This document shows, in pieces, positions 26,350 through 33,547 of a stretch of 49,838 nucleotides of DNA (its first letter is position 1; every line of letters starts with the position of its first letter). Both the position numbers and the translations under genes were made by a program. The DNA is from Lachnospiraceae bacterium UBA938 (GTDB lineage: Bacteria > Bacillota > Clostridia > Lachnospirales > Lachnospiraceae): positions 39,279-89,116 of the forward strand of contig DBDG01000054.1 of NCBI GenBank assembly GCA_002293475.1, in the 5' to 3' direction. Below the pieces are notes generated by a model. The model was not told where the DNA came from, made no database searches, and worked only from the letters and a program-made list of their open reading frames with translations.

Positions 26350-27231
26350 ATGAGCAGACACATATATGACCGGCTACTTTGGCCGGAGGGAAAAAAAAGA
26401 ACACTGACCTTGAGTTATGACGACGGCGTCACTCAGGATATCCGGCTGTTAAAAATCCTGAACCGCTATGGGGTAAAGGCGACTTTTAATCTCAATCCGG
26501 GGCTTTTCGGCGAGCATGGCACAGTATCCGCCGGCAAGAAAACAGTAGCGCACGATAAACTGTCGGCGCAGCAGCTTAAGCCGCTCTATCAGGGCCATGA
26601 AATGGCCGCCCACGGCCAATACCATATGGCACTGTGGGGGATGGATCCGGCCCGCTGCATGGAAGAGATTCTGACCAGTCGCCGGGAAGTGGAGCAACTT
26701 ACTGGTAGTCCAGTAACCGGCTATGCCTATGCCTTCGGGGCGGACGAAACATCAATCGTTGAAGCCGCCCGTCAATGTGGACTGGCTTACGCACGCACGA
26801 TTGCATCAACTGGGACTTTTCGGCTGCCGGATGACTTGCTCAGATGGCACCCCACCTGCCACCATGACGACGAAAATCTTTTCCGGCTGGCGGAGCAGTT
26901 CCTCAGCGAAGACTTGATTTTTTCACCGGACGGTCCGGCTCGGCTGTTTTACCTCTGGGGGCATAGCTATGAATTTGCGCAGAATGATAATTGGGATCAT
27001 ATGGAAACTTTTATCAGTCAGGTCGGACATAAGGCGAATATCTGGTATGCCACAAACGGCGAAATCGCCCAGTATCTTACCGCCTACCGTCGCCTGGTTT
27101 TCTCTGCTGACAGCCAGTATGTATATAACCCATCAGCCATTGCTGTATGGCTGGGCAGTACTTTTTCTGATATCAGCATCATGATTCTCCCCGGTGAAAC
27201 CAAGGAACTTCCAGCGCCGGTGAGATTGTAG
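26350..27231 (+). CDS. Polysaccharide deacetylase (NodB/CE4-like) family protein, cytoplasmic
   Basis: This 293-aa protein has no signal peptide. The CE4 motifs are present in modified form: LSYDDGVTQD (Asp16-type base and metal Asp near residue 24), KATFNLNPG, and the zinc-binding HxxxH-like AAHGQYH near residue 84. GYAYAFG corresponds to the usual R-x-P-x-G motif. The divergent form is seen in cytoplasmic chito-oligosaccharide or glycoside deacetylases. Its position next to a transporter, close to the esterase locus, would fit removal of N- or O-acetyl groups from an imported sugar. AGGAG precedes the ATG. Confidence 0.85.
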   Translation: MSRHIYDRLLWPEGKKRTLTLSYDDGVTQDIRLLKILNRYGVKATFNLNPGLFGEHGTVSAGKKTVAHDKLSAQQLKPLYQGHEMAAHGQYHMALWGMDPARCMEEILTSRREVEQLTGSPVTGYAYAFGADETSIVEAARQCGLAYARTIASTGTFRLPDDLLRWHPTCHHDDENLFRLAEQFLSEDLIFSPDGPARLFYLWGHSYEFAQNDNWDHMETFISQVGHKANIWYATNGEIAQYLTAYRRLVFSADSQYVYNPSAIAVWLGSTFSDISIMILPGETKELPAPVRL

Positions 27232-27612
27232 ATTATTGGCTTTAATTAGATATATTTTGCTTTACCATAATCATATATTTACTACAATAACTGACAATCT
27301 GTCAAAATTTGTTCTATTGATTCCCAAATTAAAAGTGATGGGTTTTCTTTATAATACTATATTATGCTCATTGGTCAACAAAATAATTCCTTTTTGTAAA
27401 ATTTATGCAAAATCAAATTAACAGAATCATTAAAAACCACACCATGTGAAACGCAGACTTAAAATCATTCCTAAAATAAATTCATTGACAACGTTAATAT
27501 TTATGATATACTTTTAGTGTCAAAATATTTAATTTTATAATCAAACTAATAATTTAGCTAAGCCTAGATTCCAAAATCTAGCACACGGATTCCACGAAAC
27601 AGAGGACAGCAA
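27232..27612. promoter_or_regulatory. AT-rich intergenic region with the fabZ promoter and a dyad
   Basis: No credible gene lies in these 381 bp; one 61-codon frame from a TTG has no ribosome site. A promoter is visible: -35 TTGACA (27485-27490), 16-bp spacer, -10 TATACT (27507-27512). In the leader, CTAGATT-CCAA-AATCTAG (27564-27581) is a perfect 7-bp dyad and may be an operator or RNA hairpin. The rest is AT-rich without structure. Confidence 0.7.
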
Positions 27613-28056
27613 ATGAATTATTTAACTATTAAAGAAATCCAGAAGATCATCCCCCACCGCCATCCTTTCTTGCTGGTGGACTATATTGAAGATTATGAGC
27701 CGGGCGTGTATGCCGTAGGCTATAAATGTGTTACCTACCGCGAAGATTACTTTCCGGGGCATTTTCCCGATGAGCCGGTTATGCCGGGAGTCTTGGCGCT
27801 GGAAGCACTGGCTCAGGTGGGCGCGGTGATTATACTGAGTAAACCTAGTAATAGAGGCAAAACCGCTTACTTCGGCGGCGTACAGAAATGTCGCTTCAAA
27901 GGAAAGATCGTGCCCGGGGACAAGGTCAAGCTGGATGTCCGGGTTATCCGGGAAAAGGGGCCGATCGGCGTCGGCCAGGCAACGGCAAGTGTGGACGGCA
28001 AGACCGTTGTGCAGGCGGAAATGATCTTTGTCGTCGGAAAGGCGGCCGGACAATGA
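27613..28056 (+). CDS. fabZ: 3-hydroxyacyl-[acyl-carrier-protein] dehydratase FabZ
   Basis: This is a 147-aa hot-dog-fold enzyme of type II fatty acid synthesis, which removes water from 3-hydroxyacyl-ACP to give trans-2-enoyl-ACP. The N-terminal IPHRHPFLLVD motif is present. Catalytic His50 is in FPGHFPDEPVMPGV and Glu64 in LALEALAQ. Length is normal for the family. The next gene overlaps it by 4 bp (ATGA), so dehydration and the following step are translationally coupled. No other fab gene is in the window, so this is a detached unit and could be a second, specialised FabZ. Confidence 0.96.
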   Translation: MNYLTIKEIQKIIPHRHPFLLVDYIEDYEPGVYAVGYKCVTYREDYFPGHFPDEPVMPGVLALEALAQVGAVIILSKPSNRGKTAYFGGVQKCRFKGKIVPGDKVKLDVRVIREKGPIGVGQATASVDGKTVVQAEMIFVVGKAAGQ

Positions 28057-29111
28057 AATATGATGAGCTTAAAATAGGGGATTTAATTGCTAAAATACCG
28101 ATTGTCCAAGGCGGCATGGGGGTCGGCATCAGTCTGGGCGGACTGGCCGGCACGGTGGCCAAAGCCGGCGGCATCGGTTTAATCTCTTCCGCTCAGATCG
28201 GTTTCCGGGAAGCTGATTTTGATACCGATACCAAAGCGGCCAATATCCGGGCTATCGGCAAGGAACTTGCCAAGGCACGGGGAATCGCCGACGGCGGCAT
28301 TGTCGGCTTTAATATGATGGTGGCTTTAAAATATTATGAAGAATATGTACGAGCAGCGGTAGCGGCCGGCGCGGACGTGATTGTCTCCGGCTCCGGCTTG
28401 CCGGTCGATCTTCCCGCCTATGTCAAGGATAGCCGTACCCTCATCGCGCCGATTGTCTCGACGGAAAGGTCAGCCTCGACAATCCTTAAGTACTGGGAAA
28501 GAAAATACCAGCGGACAGCTGATTTCATAGTTATCGAAGGACCCTTGGCCGGCGGCCATCTGGGCTTTTCCGACGACCAGCTGAATTTTTACAGTAAAAC
28601 CGAATATGATCTGGAGATAACCAAGATCATCCAGCTGACCGGCCAGTATGAAAACCGGTTCGGACAGCGGATCCCGGTGATAGTTGCCGGCGGCATCGAC
28701 AGCCGGGAGCAAGTCCATGAAGCCTTCGCTCTGGGCGCGGCGGGCGTTCAGGTCGGTACTGCCTTTGTGACCACGGTCGAATGTGATGCGCATCCTGCCT
28801 ATAAGCAGGCCTATCTCCGCGCGGAAGCATCGGACATCGCTATCGTCAAAAGTCCGGTCGGCATGCCGGGCCGGGCCATCGTGAACCGTTTTATGAAGAA
28901 GGTACGGGATGGCCAGACGCTGCCGCCAGGACGCTGCCACCAATGCCTAAAAAACTGCCAGCCTGCCGCCATTCCTTATTGTATCACGGAGCGGCTGATT
29001 GCGGCGGCAACCGGCAATGTCGAAGAAGCACTGCTGTTTTGCGGTGCCAACGCTTATAAGGCTGATAGAATCACCACCGTAAATGCCGTTATTGACAGTC
29101 TGATGCGTTAA
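28053..29111 (+). CDS. FMN-dependent NAD(P)H oxidoreductase, FabK/nitronate-monooxygenase family, with C-terminal Cys cluster
   Basis: This 352-aa TIM-barrel flavoprotein shows VQGGMGVGISLGGLAG at the N-terminus, the EGPLAGGHLG segment with the active-site His169, and phosphate-binding VAGGIDSREQ...LGAAGVQVGTAF. This family includes the enoyl-ACP reductase FabK and nitronate monooxygenases. Co-translation with fabZ favours an acyl-chain reductase, but standard FabK lacks the C-terminal cluster C-x2-C-x3-C-x7-C (Cys295, 298, 302, 310), which could bind zinc or an iron-sulfur cluster. The start at 28053 overlaps the fabZ stop; the longer frame from 27888 would run inside fabZ and is rejected. 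Confidence 0.88.
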   Translation: MKYDELKIGDLIAKIPIVQGGMGVGISLGGLAGTVAKAGGIGLISSAQIGFREADFDTDTKAANIRAIGKELAKARGIADGGIVGFNMMVALKYYEEYVRAAVAAGADVIVSGSGLPVDLPAYVKDSRTLIAPIVSTERSASTILKYWERKYQRTADFIVIEGPLAGGHLGFSDDQLNFYSKTEYDLEITKIIQLTGQYENRFGQRIPVIVAGGIDSREQVHEAFALGAAGVQVGTAFVTTVECDAHPAYKQAYLRAEASDIAIVKSPVGMPGRAIVNRFMKKVRDGQTLPPGRCHQCLKNCQPAAIPYCITERLIAAATGNVEEALLFCGANAYKADRITTVNAVIDSLMR

Positions 29112-29176
29112 TAAAACGGACTGATGATCTACCTTGACACGAGCAATATCTACTACATTAAAAAATCAATCTTTCC

Positions 29177-29205
29177 TTGAAAAACACCCCCCGATTTGCT
29201 ATAGT
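29177..29205 (+). promoter_or_regulatory. Sigma-A-like promoter upstream of 29265
   Basis: -35 TTGAAA (29177-29182), 17-bp spacer, -10 TATAGT (29200-29205). A run of CCCCCC lies in the spacer. It would drive the secreted protein and probably the two-component genes behind it. Confidence 0.65.
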
Positions 29206-29264
29206 CGAATTAACCGATATTAATCGCGCCCTCACGGCTATAGAAAACAGAAAGGGGTAATCCT

Positions 29265-30377
29265 TTGAAAATAATCAACCGCCCCATCCTTTCTTTCATA
29301 ATCGCTCTCCTGCTGCTCTTCACCTTCTTAAGCAGCCCGGCTTCATATTATAAAGTCTCAGCTGCGGATGATACCGATCTTTTGCTTCAGGAATATCAGG
29401 ATTACCGCCAGCGTTTTGACGGCATTAAAACGGCAGATGACATTGATGCTGCTGGTTTTCGGGTTATTGAAGACCAGATTTTTCCCATCCAGATCCTATC
29501 CTGCGGCGAAGCATCTTTTATTCCCGCCTTTGACCGCCAATACATGCGGCTTGCATTATTTCTTGCCGACAAAGACGGCAATATCGTCTACAAAACCGAT
29601 CAGCTCGAAACCAATAACCGCAACCCCGGTGAACTGCTACAGTATAACCAAAGGATTGCCGCCGTCTCCTTTCTGGACATGAACCGGGACGGACTGACCG
29701 ACATCGGCCTTATCACCTATTGCATGAACCGGTCGGGTGATTATTCCGGCAAATTTTACAAAGTCGGCGACGTCCTGTTTCAAAACAGCACTGGCTTTTA
29801 CCGGGATTACCGTATTTCAGACAGGATAAACCGCTTTAGTATGAACAAAAGCATCAAAATGATCATCTCCTATGTGAGGGACCGCTATTCTACGGAATTT
29901 TTATACACCGCCACCACCCTTGCTGAACTGAAACAAAAAGGGCTACAGATCATCACTGAACAGCACTATACCCGGCAGTTTGAAAAGCTAGGGCAGCTGG
30001 AAGTCGTGCCGGGCTTTTATTCCATGGCCGATTATGATATCTTCATGATCTATCTGGTTGACGAACAGGGGGATATCGTCTGGAGCCTTCAGCCCATGGG
30101 CGAGTATGATAACCTCTATGCCTTAAAAGGTATGGCCTGGCGGGATATCGACGGCGACGGCATGCGGGATATTGCCGTCCTAGCGCGCTATAGTTATGAA
30201 AACAGCGTCGGACATATGATTATACAAACTGATTACAGCATTTATTATCAAAGAACCGATGGCTTTTCTGCCGATACCGAGCTGAAAAACCTGTACCGCT
30301 GCAGCGACGATACGACTATGACCGACCTGATACAAAATGCCCACTCATACTGGGGATGGCCTGATGAAACAACTTAA
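29265..30377 (+). CDS. Secreted or anchored protein of unknown function with calcium-loop-like motifs
   Basis: This 370-aa protein has an N-terminal hydrophobic segment (about residues 8-28) ending near VSAAD, a probable signal peptide. Two DxDxDG-like loops are visible: FLDMNRDGLTDIGL (near residue 140) and WRDIDGDGMRDIAVL (near 295). These resemble the calcium-binding repeats of FG-GAP/VCBS-type beta-propeller proteins. The start is TTG, preceded by AAAGGGG. It lies 24 bp before an OmpR/kinase pair, probably in one transcript, and may be a ligand-binding or accessory protein of that sensor. No known family could be named. Confidence 0.75.
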   Translation: MKIINRPILSFIIALLLLFTFLSSPASYYKVSAADDTDLLLQEYQDYRQRFDGIKTADDIDAAGFRVIEDQIFPIQILSCGEASFIPAFDRQYMRLALFLADKDGNIVYKTDQLETNNRNPGELLQYNQRIAAVSFLDMNRDGLTDIGLITYCMNRSGDYSGKFYKVGDVLFQNSTGFYRDYRISDRINRFSMNKSIKMIISYVRDRYSTEFLYTATTLAELKQKGLQIITEQHYTRQFEKLGQLEVVPGFYSMADYDIFMIYLVDEQGDIVWSLQPMGEYDNLYALKGMAWRDIDGDGMRDIAVLARYSYENSVGHMIIQTDYSIYYQRTDGFSADTELKNLYRCSDDTTMTDLIQNAHSYWGWPDETT

Positions 30378-30401
30378 TAATAATACTCAAAAGGAGCTGT
30401 T

Positions 30402-31055
30402 ATGATAAAAATATTGATTGTAGATGACGAAAAATCCATATGTGACCTGATCGATCTGAATCTGACAGCCGCCGGCTATCACTGTACATCAGTACAGGAC
30501 GGACTGGAGGCGATTGATAAGATCGAGCGGGGCGCTTATGACTTGATATTACTTGATGTCATGCTTCCGGGAGCCGATGGCTATGACATTATCGAATATA
30601 TCCGGCCGATGAAGATACCGGTTATTTTTATTACCGCCAAGCATGAAGTCAAGGACCGTGTCAAAGGCCTAAAACTGGGTGCCGACGATTATCTGGTAAA
30701 GCCGTTCGACGTAGTGGAACTGGTCGCCCGGGTCGAGGCCGTACTGCGCCGCTATAACAAAGCCGACAGCAAGCTCACCTTCCGGGACATCGTGGTCGAT
30801 GTGGAGGCGCGCCGGGTGACCAAGGCCGGCCGGCCGGTAGAACTAACCAACAAGGAGTTTGGTCTCTTGGTCTTATTCATCCGCAACAAAAATATTGCTC
30901 TCTTTCGCGAGATGTTGTATGAAAAGGTCTGGGAAGAAGATTACTATGGCGACAGCCGTACCCTTGACCTCCATGTCCAGCGCCTGCGGAAAAAACTGGG
31001 CTGGGAAAATAGTCTGATTGCCGTATACAAGGTAGGGTACCGCCTAGAACTCTAG
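30402..31055 (+). CDS. OmpR/PhoB-type response regulator
   Basis: This 217-aa regulator has a receiver domain with Asp52 (LILLDVMLPGADGYD) as phosphoacceptor and Lys in LVKPFDVVE. The C-terminal winged helix follows (about residues 125-217, VELTNKEFGLLVLF and DSRTLDLHVQRLRKKLG). It works with the kinase that follows directly. The 11-bp-pitched boxes upstream of the amidase-deacetylase gene (33362-33424) are the type of array bound by this family, so that gene is a possible target. Confidence 0.95.
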   Translation: MIKILIVDDEKSICDLIDLNLTAAGYHCTSVQDGLEAIDKIERGAYDLILLDVMLPGADGYDIIEYIRPMKIPVIFITAKHEVKDRVKGLKLGADDYLVKPFDVVELVARVEAVLRRYNKADSKLTFRDIVVDVEARRVTKAGRPVELTNKEFGLLVLFIRNKNIALFREMLYEKVWEEDYYGDSRTLDLHVQRLRKKLGWENSLIAVYKVGYRLEL

Positions 31056-31068
31056 AATGGAGACTGCG

Positions 31069-32481
31069 ATGAAATTTTCCATCAAACTGCTGCTGCACAC
31101 TATCATTGTTCTAGCTATCGCGCTCGGATTCAGCGGCTATTATTTTGTCAACTTTGTCTTTGAGACCTCCCTTAACCGAGAGGTCAATCAGGCTCTGGAC
31201 GAAAACAGCATCCTTGGCTTTGCCTTTGAGACGGCTGCCTTGAACGTCCCGGCCAAATACGACGTGCTTTCCAACAGTTCTATTGAACAGATCGCCGCCA
31301 ACCTTGCGACCGGGGGACACAGCACCGGACGCCTGATCCGTCTGAGCGATGAACAAAAAGAGGTCTTATATGCTAATGACAGCTTTGTCACCGGAAACGA
31401 CCTCTTACAGAAAACTAATGAAAATACCAAGACCTATCAGGTCATTGAGCGGGACGGCAGCTACTATGTCCAGACCGGGGTCACTGTAAACGCCCTTGAC
31501 CGGATTCTTTATCTGGAGACCATGAAGGATGTCTCCGAGGTGTTCCGGGAACGGGCGCTGGGGTTTTCCGTTTACCGCCGGGTGACTTTATTTATGCTGG
31601 TCTTAGGTACTGTAATCATGAACTTTATTGCTTCCTGGCTGACGAAGCCGATTCGCCTGCTGACCAGAGCCACCCGCCGAATGGCAACAGGGAATTATGA
31701 TTACCGGGCCAGACAGGTCAGCAATGACGAACTAGGCCAGCTAACCAGTGATTTCAACAAAATGGCCAATTCCCTAGAGGAGAACATTAACAAACTGGAA
31801 GCCGAGCTAAAAGCCCGGGAAGACTTCGTAGCCGCCTTTGCCCATGAGCTGAAAACACCGCTTACTTCCATCATCGGTTATGCAGACATGCTGCGCTCCC
31901 GCAAGCTTAATGAAGAGAAAAGCTTTTTATCAGCTAACTATATCTACACTGAGGGCAAGCGGCTGGAGGCCATGTCCTTCCGGCTTCTGGATATCATCGT
32001 GACCAAGCGGCTGGAAACCGATTTTCAGATGGTGCCGGCAGATTCATTTTTCCTTTACCTGCGCGATATGTTCGGCACCGACGACCGGCTGATCTATCAG
32101 TTCCAGAATGAGCCCGCCATGGTGCGGGCAGAAAGCCACCTCATCAAAACCGTTATGGTTAATCTGATCGATAATGCCGGCAAAGCTTCCGAACCGGGCA
32201 GCCTCATTGAAATAACCGGCCGCCGGGAGGAAGGCGGTTACCGTTTTGCCGTCCGTGATCATGGCGTCGGGATTCCTTTGGAAGAACAGGCTAAAATCAC
32301 GCAGGCCTTTTATATGGTGGACAAGTCCCGCGCTAGAAGCAAAAACGGCGCCGGTCTCGGCTTGGCGCTGTGTTCTGAGATCCTGTTGCTTCACGACAGC
32401 CGGCTGGAGATCGAAAGTACTCCGGGCGAAGGCTCCTGTATCAGTTTTGTTCTCTGGGCGGAAAACATGGAGGAATTATGA
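31069..32481 (+). CDS. Membrane sensor histidine kinase
   Basis: This 470-aa kinase has a membrane segment at about residues 8-30, an extracytoplasmic region of about 135 residues, and a second membrane segment at about 168-190. It continues with HAMP (LTKPIRLLTRATRRMATGNY) and HisKA with His259 in AAFAHELKTPLTSIIGY. The HATPase has N-box VNLIDNAGKAS, RDHGVGI and GAGLGLAL. The frame also has an ATG at 31057, but that ATG contains the GGAG that serves the ATG at 31069, so I use the latter. It overlaps the next gene by 4 bp (ATGA). The signal is unknown; the genes downstream suggest cell-wall status. Confidence 0.94.
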   Translation: MKFSIKLLLHTIIVLAIALGFSGYYFVNFVFETSLNREVNQALDENSILGFAFETAALNVPAKYDVLSNSSIEQIAANLATGGHSTGRLIRLSDEQKEVLYANDSFVTGNDLLQKTNENTKTYQVIERDGSYYVQTGVTVNALDRILYLETMKDVSEVFRERALGFSVYRRVTLFMLVLGTVIMNFIASWLTKPIRLLTRATRRMATGNYDYRARQVSNDELGQLTSDFNKMANSLEENINKLEAELKAREDFVAAFAHELKTPLTSIIGYADMLRSRKLNEEKSFLSANYIYTEGKRLEAMSFRLLDIIVTKRLETDFQMVPADSFFLYLRDMFGTDDRLIYQFQNEPAMVRAESHLIKTVMVNLIDNAGKASEPGSLIEITGRREEGGYRFAVRDHGVGIPLEEQAKITQAFYMVDKSRARSKNGAGLGLALCSEILLLHDSRLEIESTPGEGSCISFVLWAENMEEL

Positions 32482-33308
32482 GAAAATCTATTTTAAATAT
32501 ATCCTTTTTACTCTTTGTCATCCTGACCGTCATCATCTCCGTCTGGGGGCCGGAAGCCTTGGCCACATACCAGGATCGCTTGATTTTAGGAAGATCCTAT
32601 GAATTAGCAACGGAAAACACTGATGAGGGCTATCTCTACACCTTGAGCAATAATGACAAACTATATATTCTGTCCGAAAGTCTGAGCAGCCAAGTATTGC
32701 CGGAAAGTGACTTAAGCGCCCTGACCGGCAGCCAGGTTCCGGATCCCGATTACCAGGAACTGGGGGGCAGCTATGCTTTCGTGGTGAACCGCCGTGGTCC
32801 TTCCGGCCGGGAAATCACCGATGACCAGATCTTTGAAACTTGTAACCGGGAAATTGCCGCGTTAAAGGAACTGGGCATCCTGCCTGATGAAGTCCGGGAA
32901 GTGGATCGGCACTCCTATGACACCCTGCTTTATTCAGCCATCGATATCCTGGAGCCGCGTAACAGCGTGGCCGTCTGGAAGATCAATTTATCCGACAGCC
33001 AGTCCAATTATAACCGGCAGAACCGGGTGCTTGATCTCTATATCGATGCGGACAGCGGCAAGATCTACGAATTTTATGTGCGTACCGAACTGAAATGGGG
33101 AGATCTCAACCCGGACGAGATAATTGAAAAGTGGCAGGAATATATGGGGCTCCGGCCGTCGGTACCGTATGAGACAGAAAACCCGCTGCTGGAAACTACG
33201 CCGTATTTTAAGAAATATATGTTTTCCGGCGCGGGAGAGGAAAAAACGGTTGTGACGATCGGGTTTTATGAGGGGATCAATGAGCTGTTTCTTAAGATTA
33301 CTAACTGA
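32478..33308 (+). CDS. Membrane-anchored extracytoplasmic protein of unknown function
   Basis: This 276-aa protein has one N-terminal membrane helix (about residues 5-24) and no lipobox, followed by a soluble region of mixed alpha/beta character. VLDLYIDADSGKIYEFYV near residue 190 resembles the beta-hairpin of PepSY-like or YycH/YycI-like accessory proteins, but I could not assign a family. The ATGA overlap with the kinase gene and the single anchor suggest a protein that modulates that kinase. AGGAG precedes the ATG. Confidence 0.75.
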   Translation: MRKSILNISFLLFVILTVIISVWGPEALATYQDRLILGRSYELATENTDEGYLYTLSNNDKLYILSESLSSQVLPESDLSALTGSQVPDPDYQELGGSYAFVVNRRGPSGREITDDQIFETCNREIAALKELGILPDEVREVDRHSYDTLLYSAIDILEPRNSVAVWKINLSDSQSNYNRQNRVLDLYIDADSGKIYEFYVRTELKWGDLNPDEIIEKWQEYMGLRPSVPYETENPLLETTPYFKKYMFSGAGEEKTVVTIGFYEGINELFLKITN

Positions 33309-33361
33309 TTAAATACAAATTTATTAACAAACTTCTGAATCGTAAAAAATACGTAAATGAA

Positions 33362-33424
33362 TTGATGCAAATTTGATGCAACAAATATGTTAATCTGATA
33401 CAAATAAGATGATCTTTTGATGCA
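33362..33424 (+). promoter_or_regulatory. Array of TTGATGCA-like boxes on an 11-bp pitch
   Basis: Exact TTGATGCA occurs at 33362, 33373 and 33417. CTGATACA at 33395 and AAGATGAT at 33406 fall on the same 11-bp register; the register position 33384 is weak (AATATGTT). Direct repeats on one face of the helix are the usual mark of OmpR-type regulator sites. The last box also supplies a possible -35 (TTGATG 33417-33422), 16 bp before TATAAA (33439-33444). Confidence 0.6.
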
Positions 33425-33427
33425 GCT

Positions 33428-33472
33428 CTTGTGTAATCTATAAATCGACAGTAGTCGAGTGGATTATACAAG
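33428..33472 (+). promoter_or_regulatory. Extended stem-loop upstream of the amidase-deacetylase gene
   Basis: CTTGTGTAATC (33428-33438) pairs with GATTATACAAG (33462-33472) with one mismatch, and an inner CGAC-AGTA-GTCG stem (33446-33457) lies in its loop. GGTTATTTTTAT follows, so it could terminate the 32478 transcript. It could also be an operator dyad, since it overlaps the proposed -10. Confidence 0.5.
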
Positions 33473-33547
33473 GGTTATTTTTATAGAAAACCATGCCCTC
33501 ACAACTGCCAGCCAGAACACCGTAAAGCAACAGGCAGGAGGACACAG

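Noticed and set aside
27236..27421. 61-codon hydrophobic open frame after the deacetylase gene
   Set aside because: It starts at TTG without a ribosome site, lies in AT-rich DNA and shows no family resemblance.
27888..28052. Extension of the flavin oxidoreductase into fabZ
   Set aside because: It is the wrong frame of fabZ; the ATGA overlap at 28053 gives a normal family N-terminus.
29226..33500. GCCCTCAC shared between the leaders of 29265 and 33548, as a possible common RNA element
   Set aside because: Only eight bases match, and the flanking words occur in different order; no common fold was seen, and no known riboswitch core was found.
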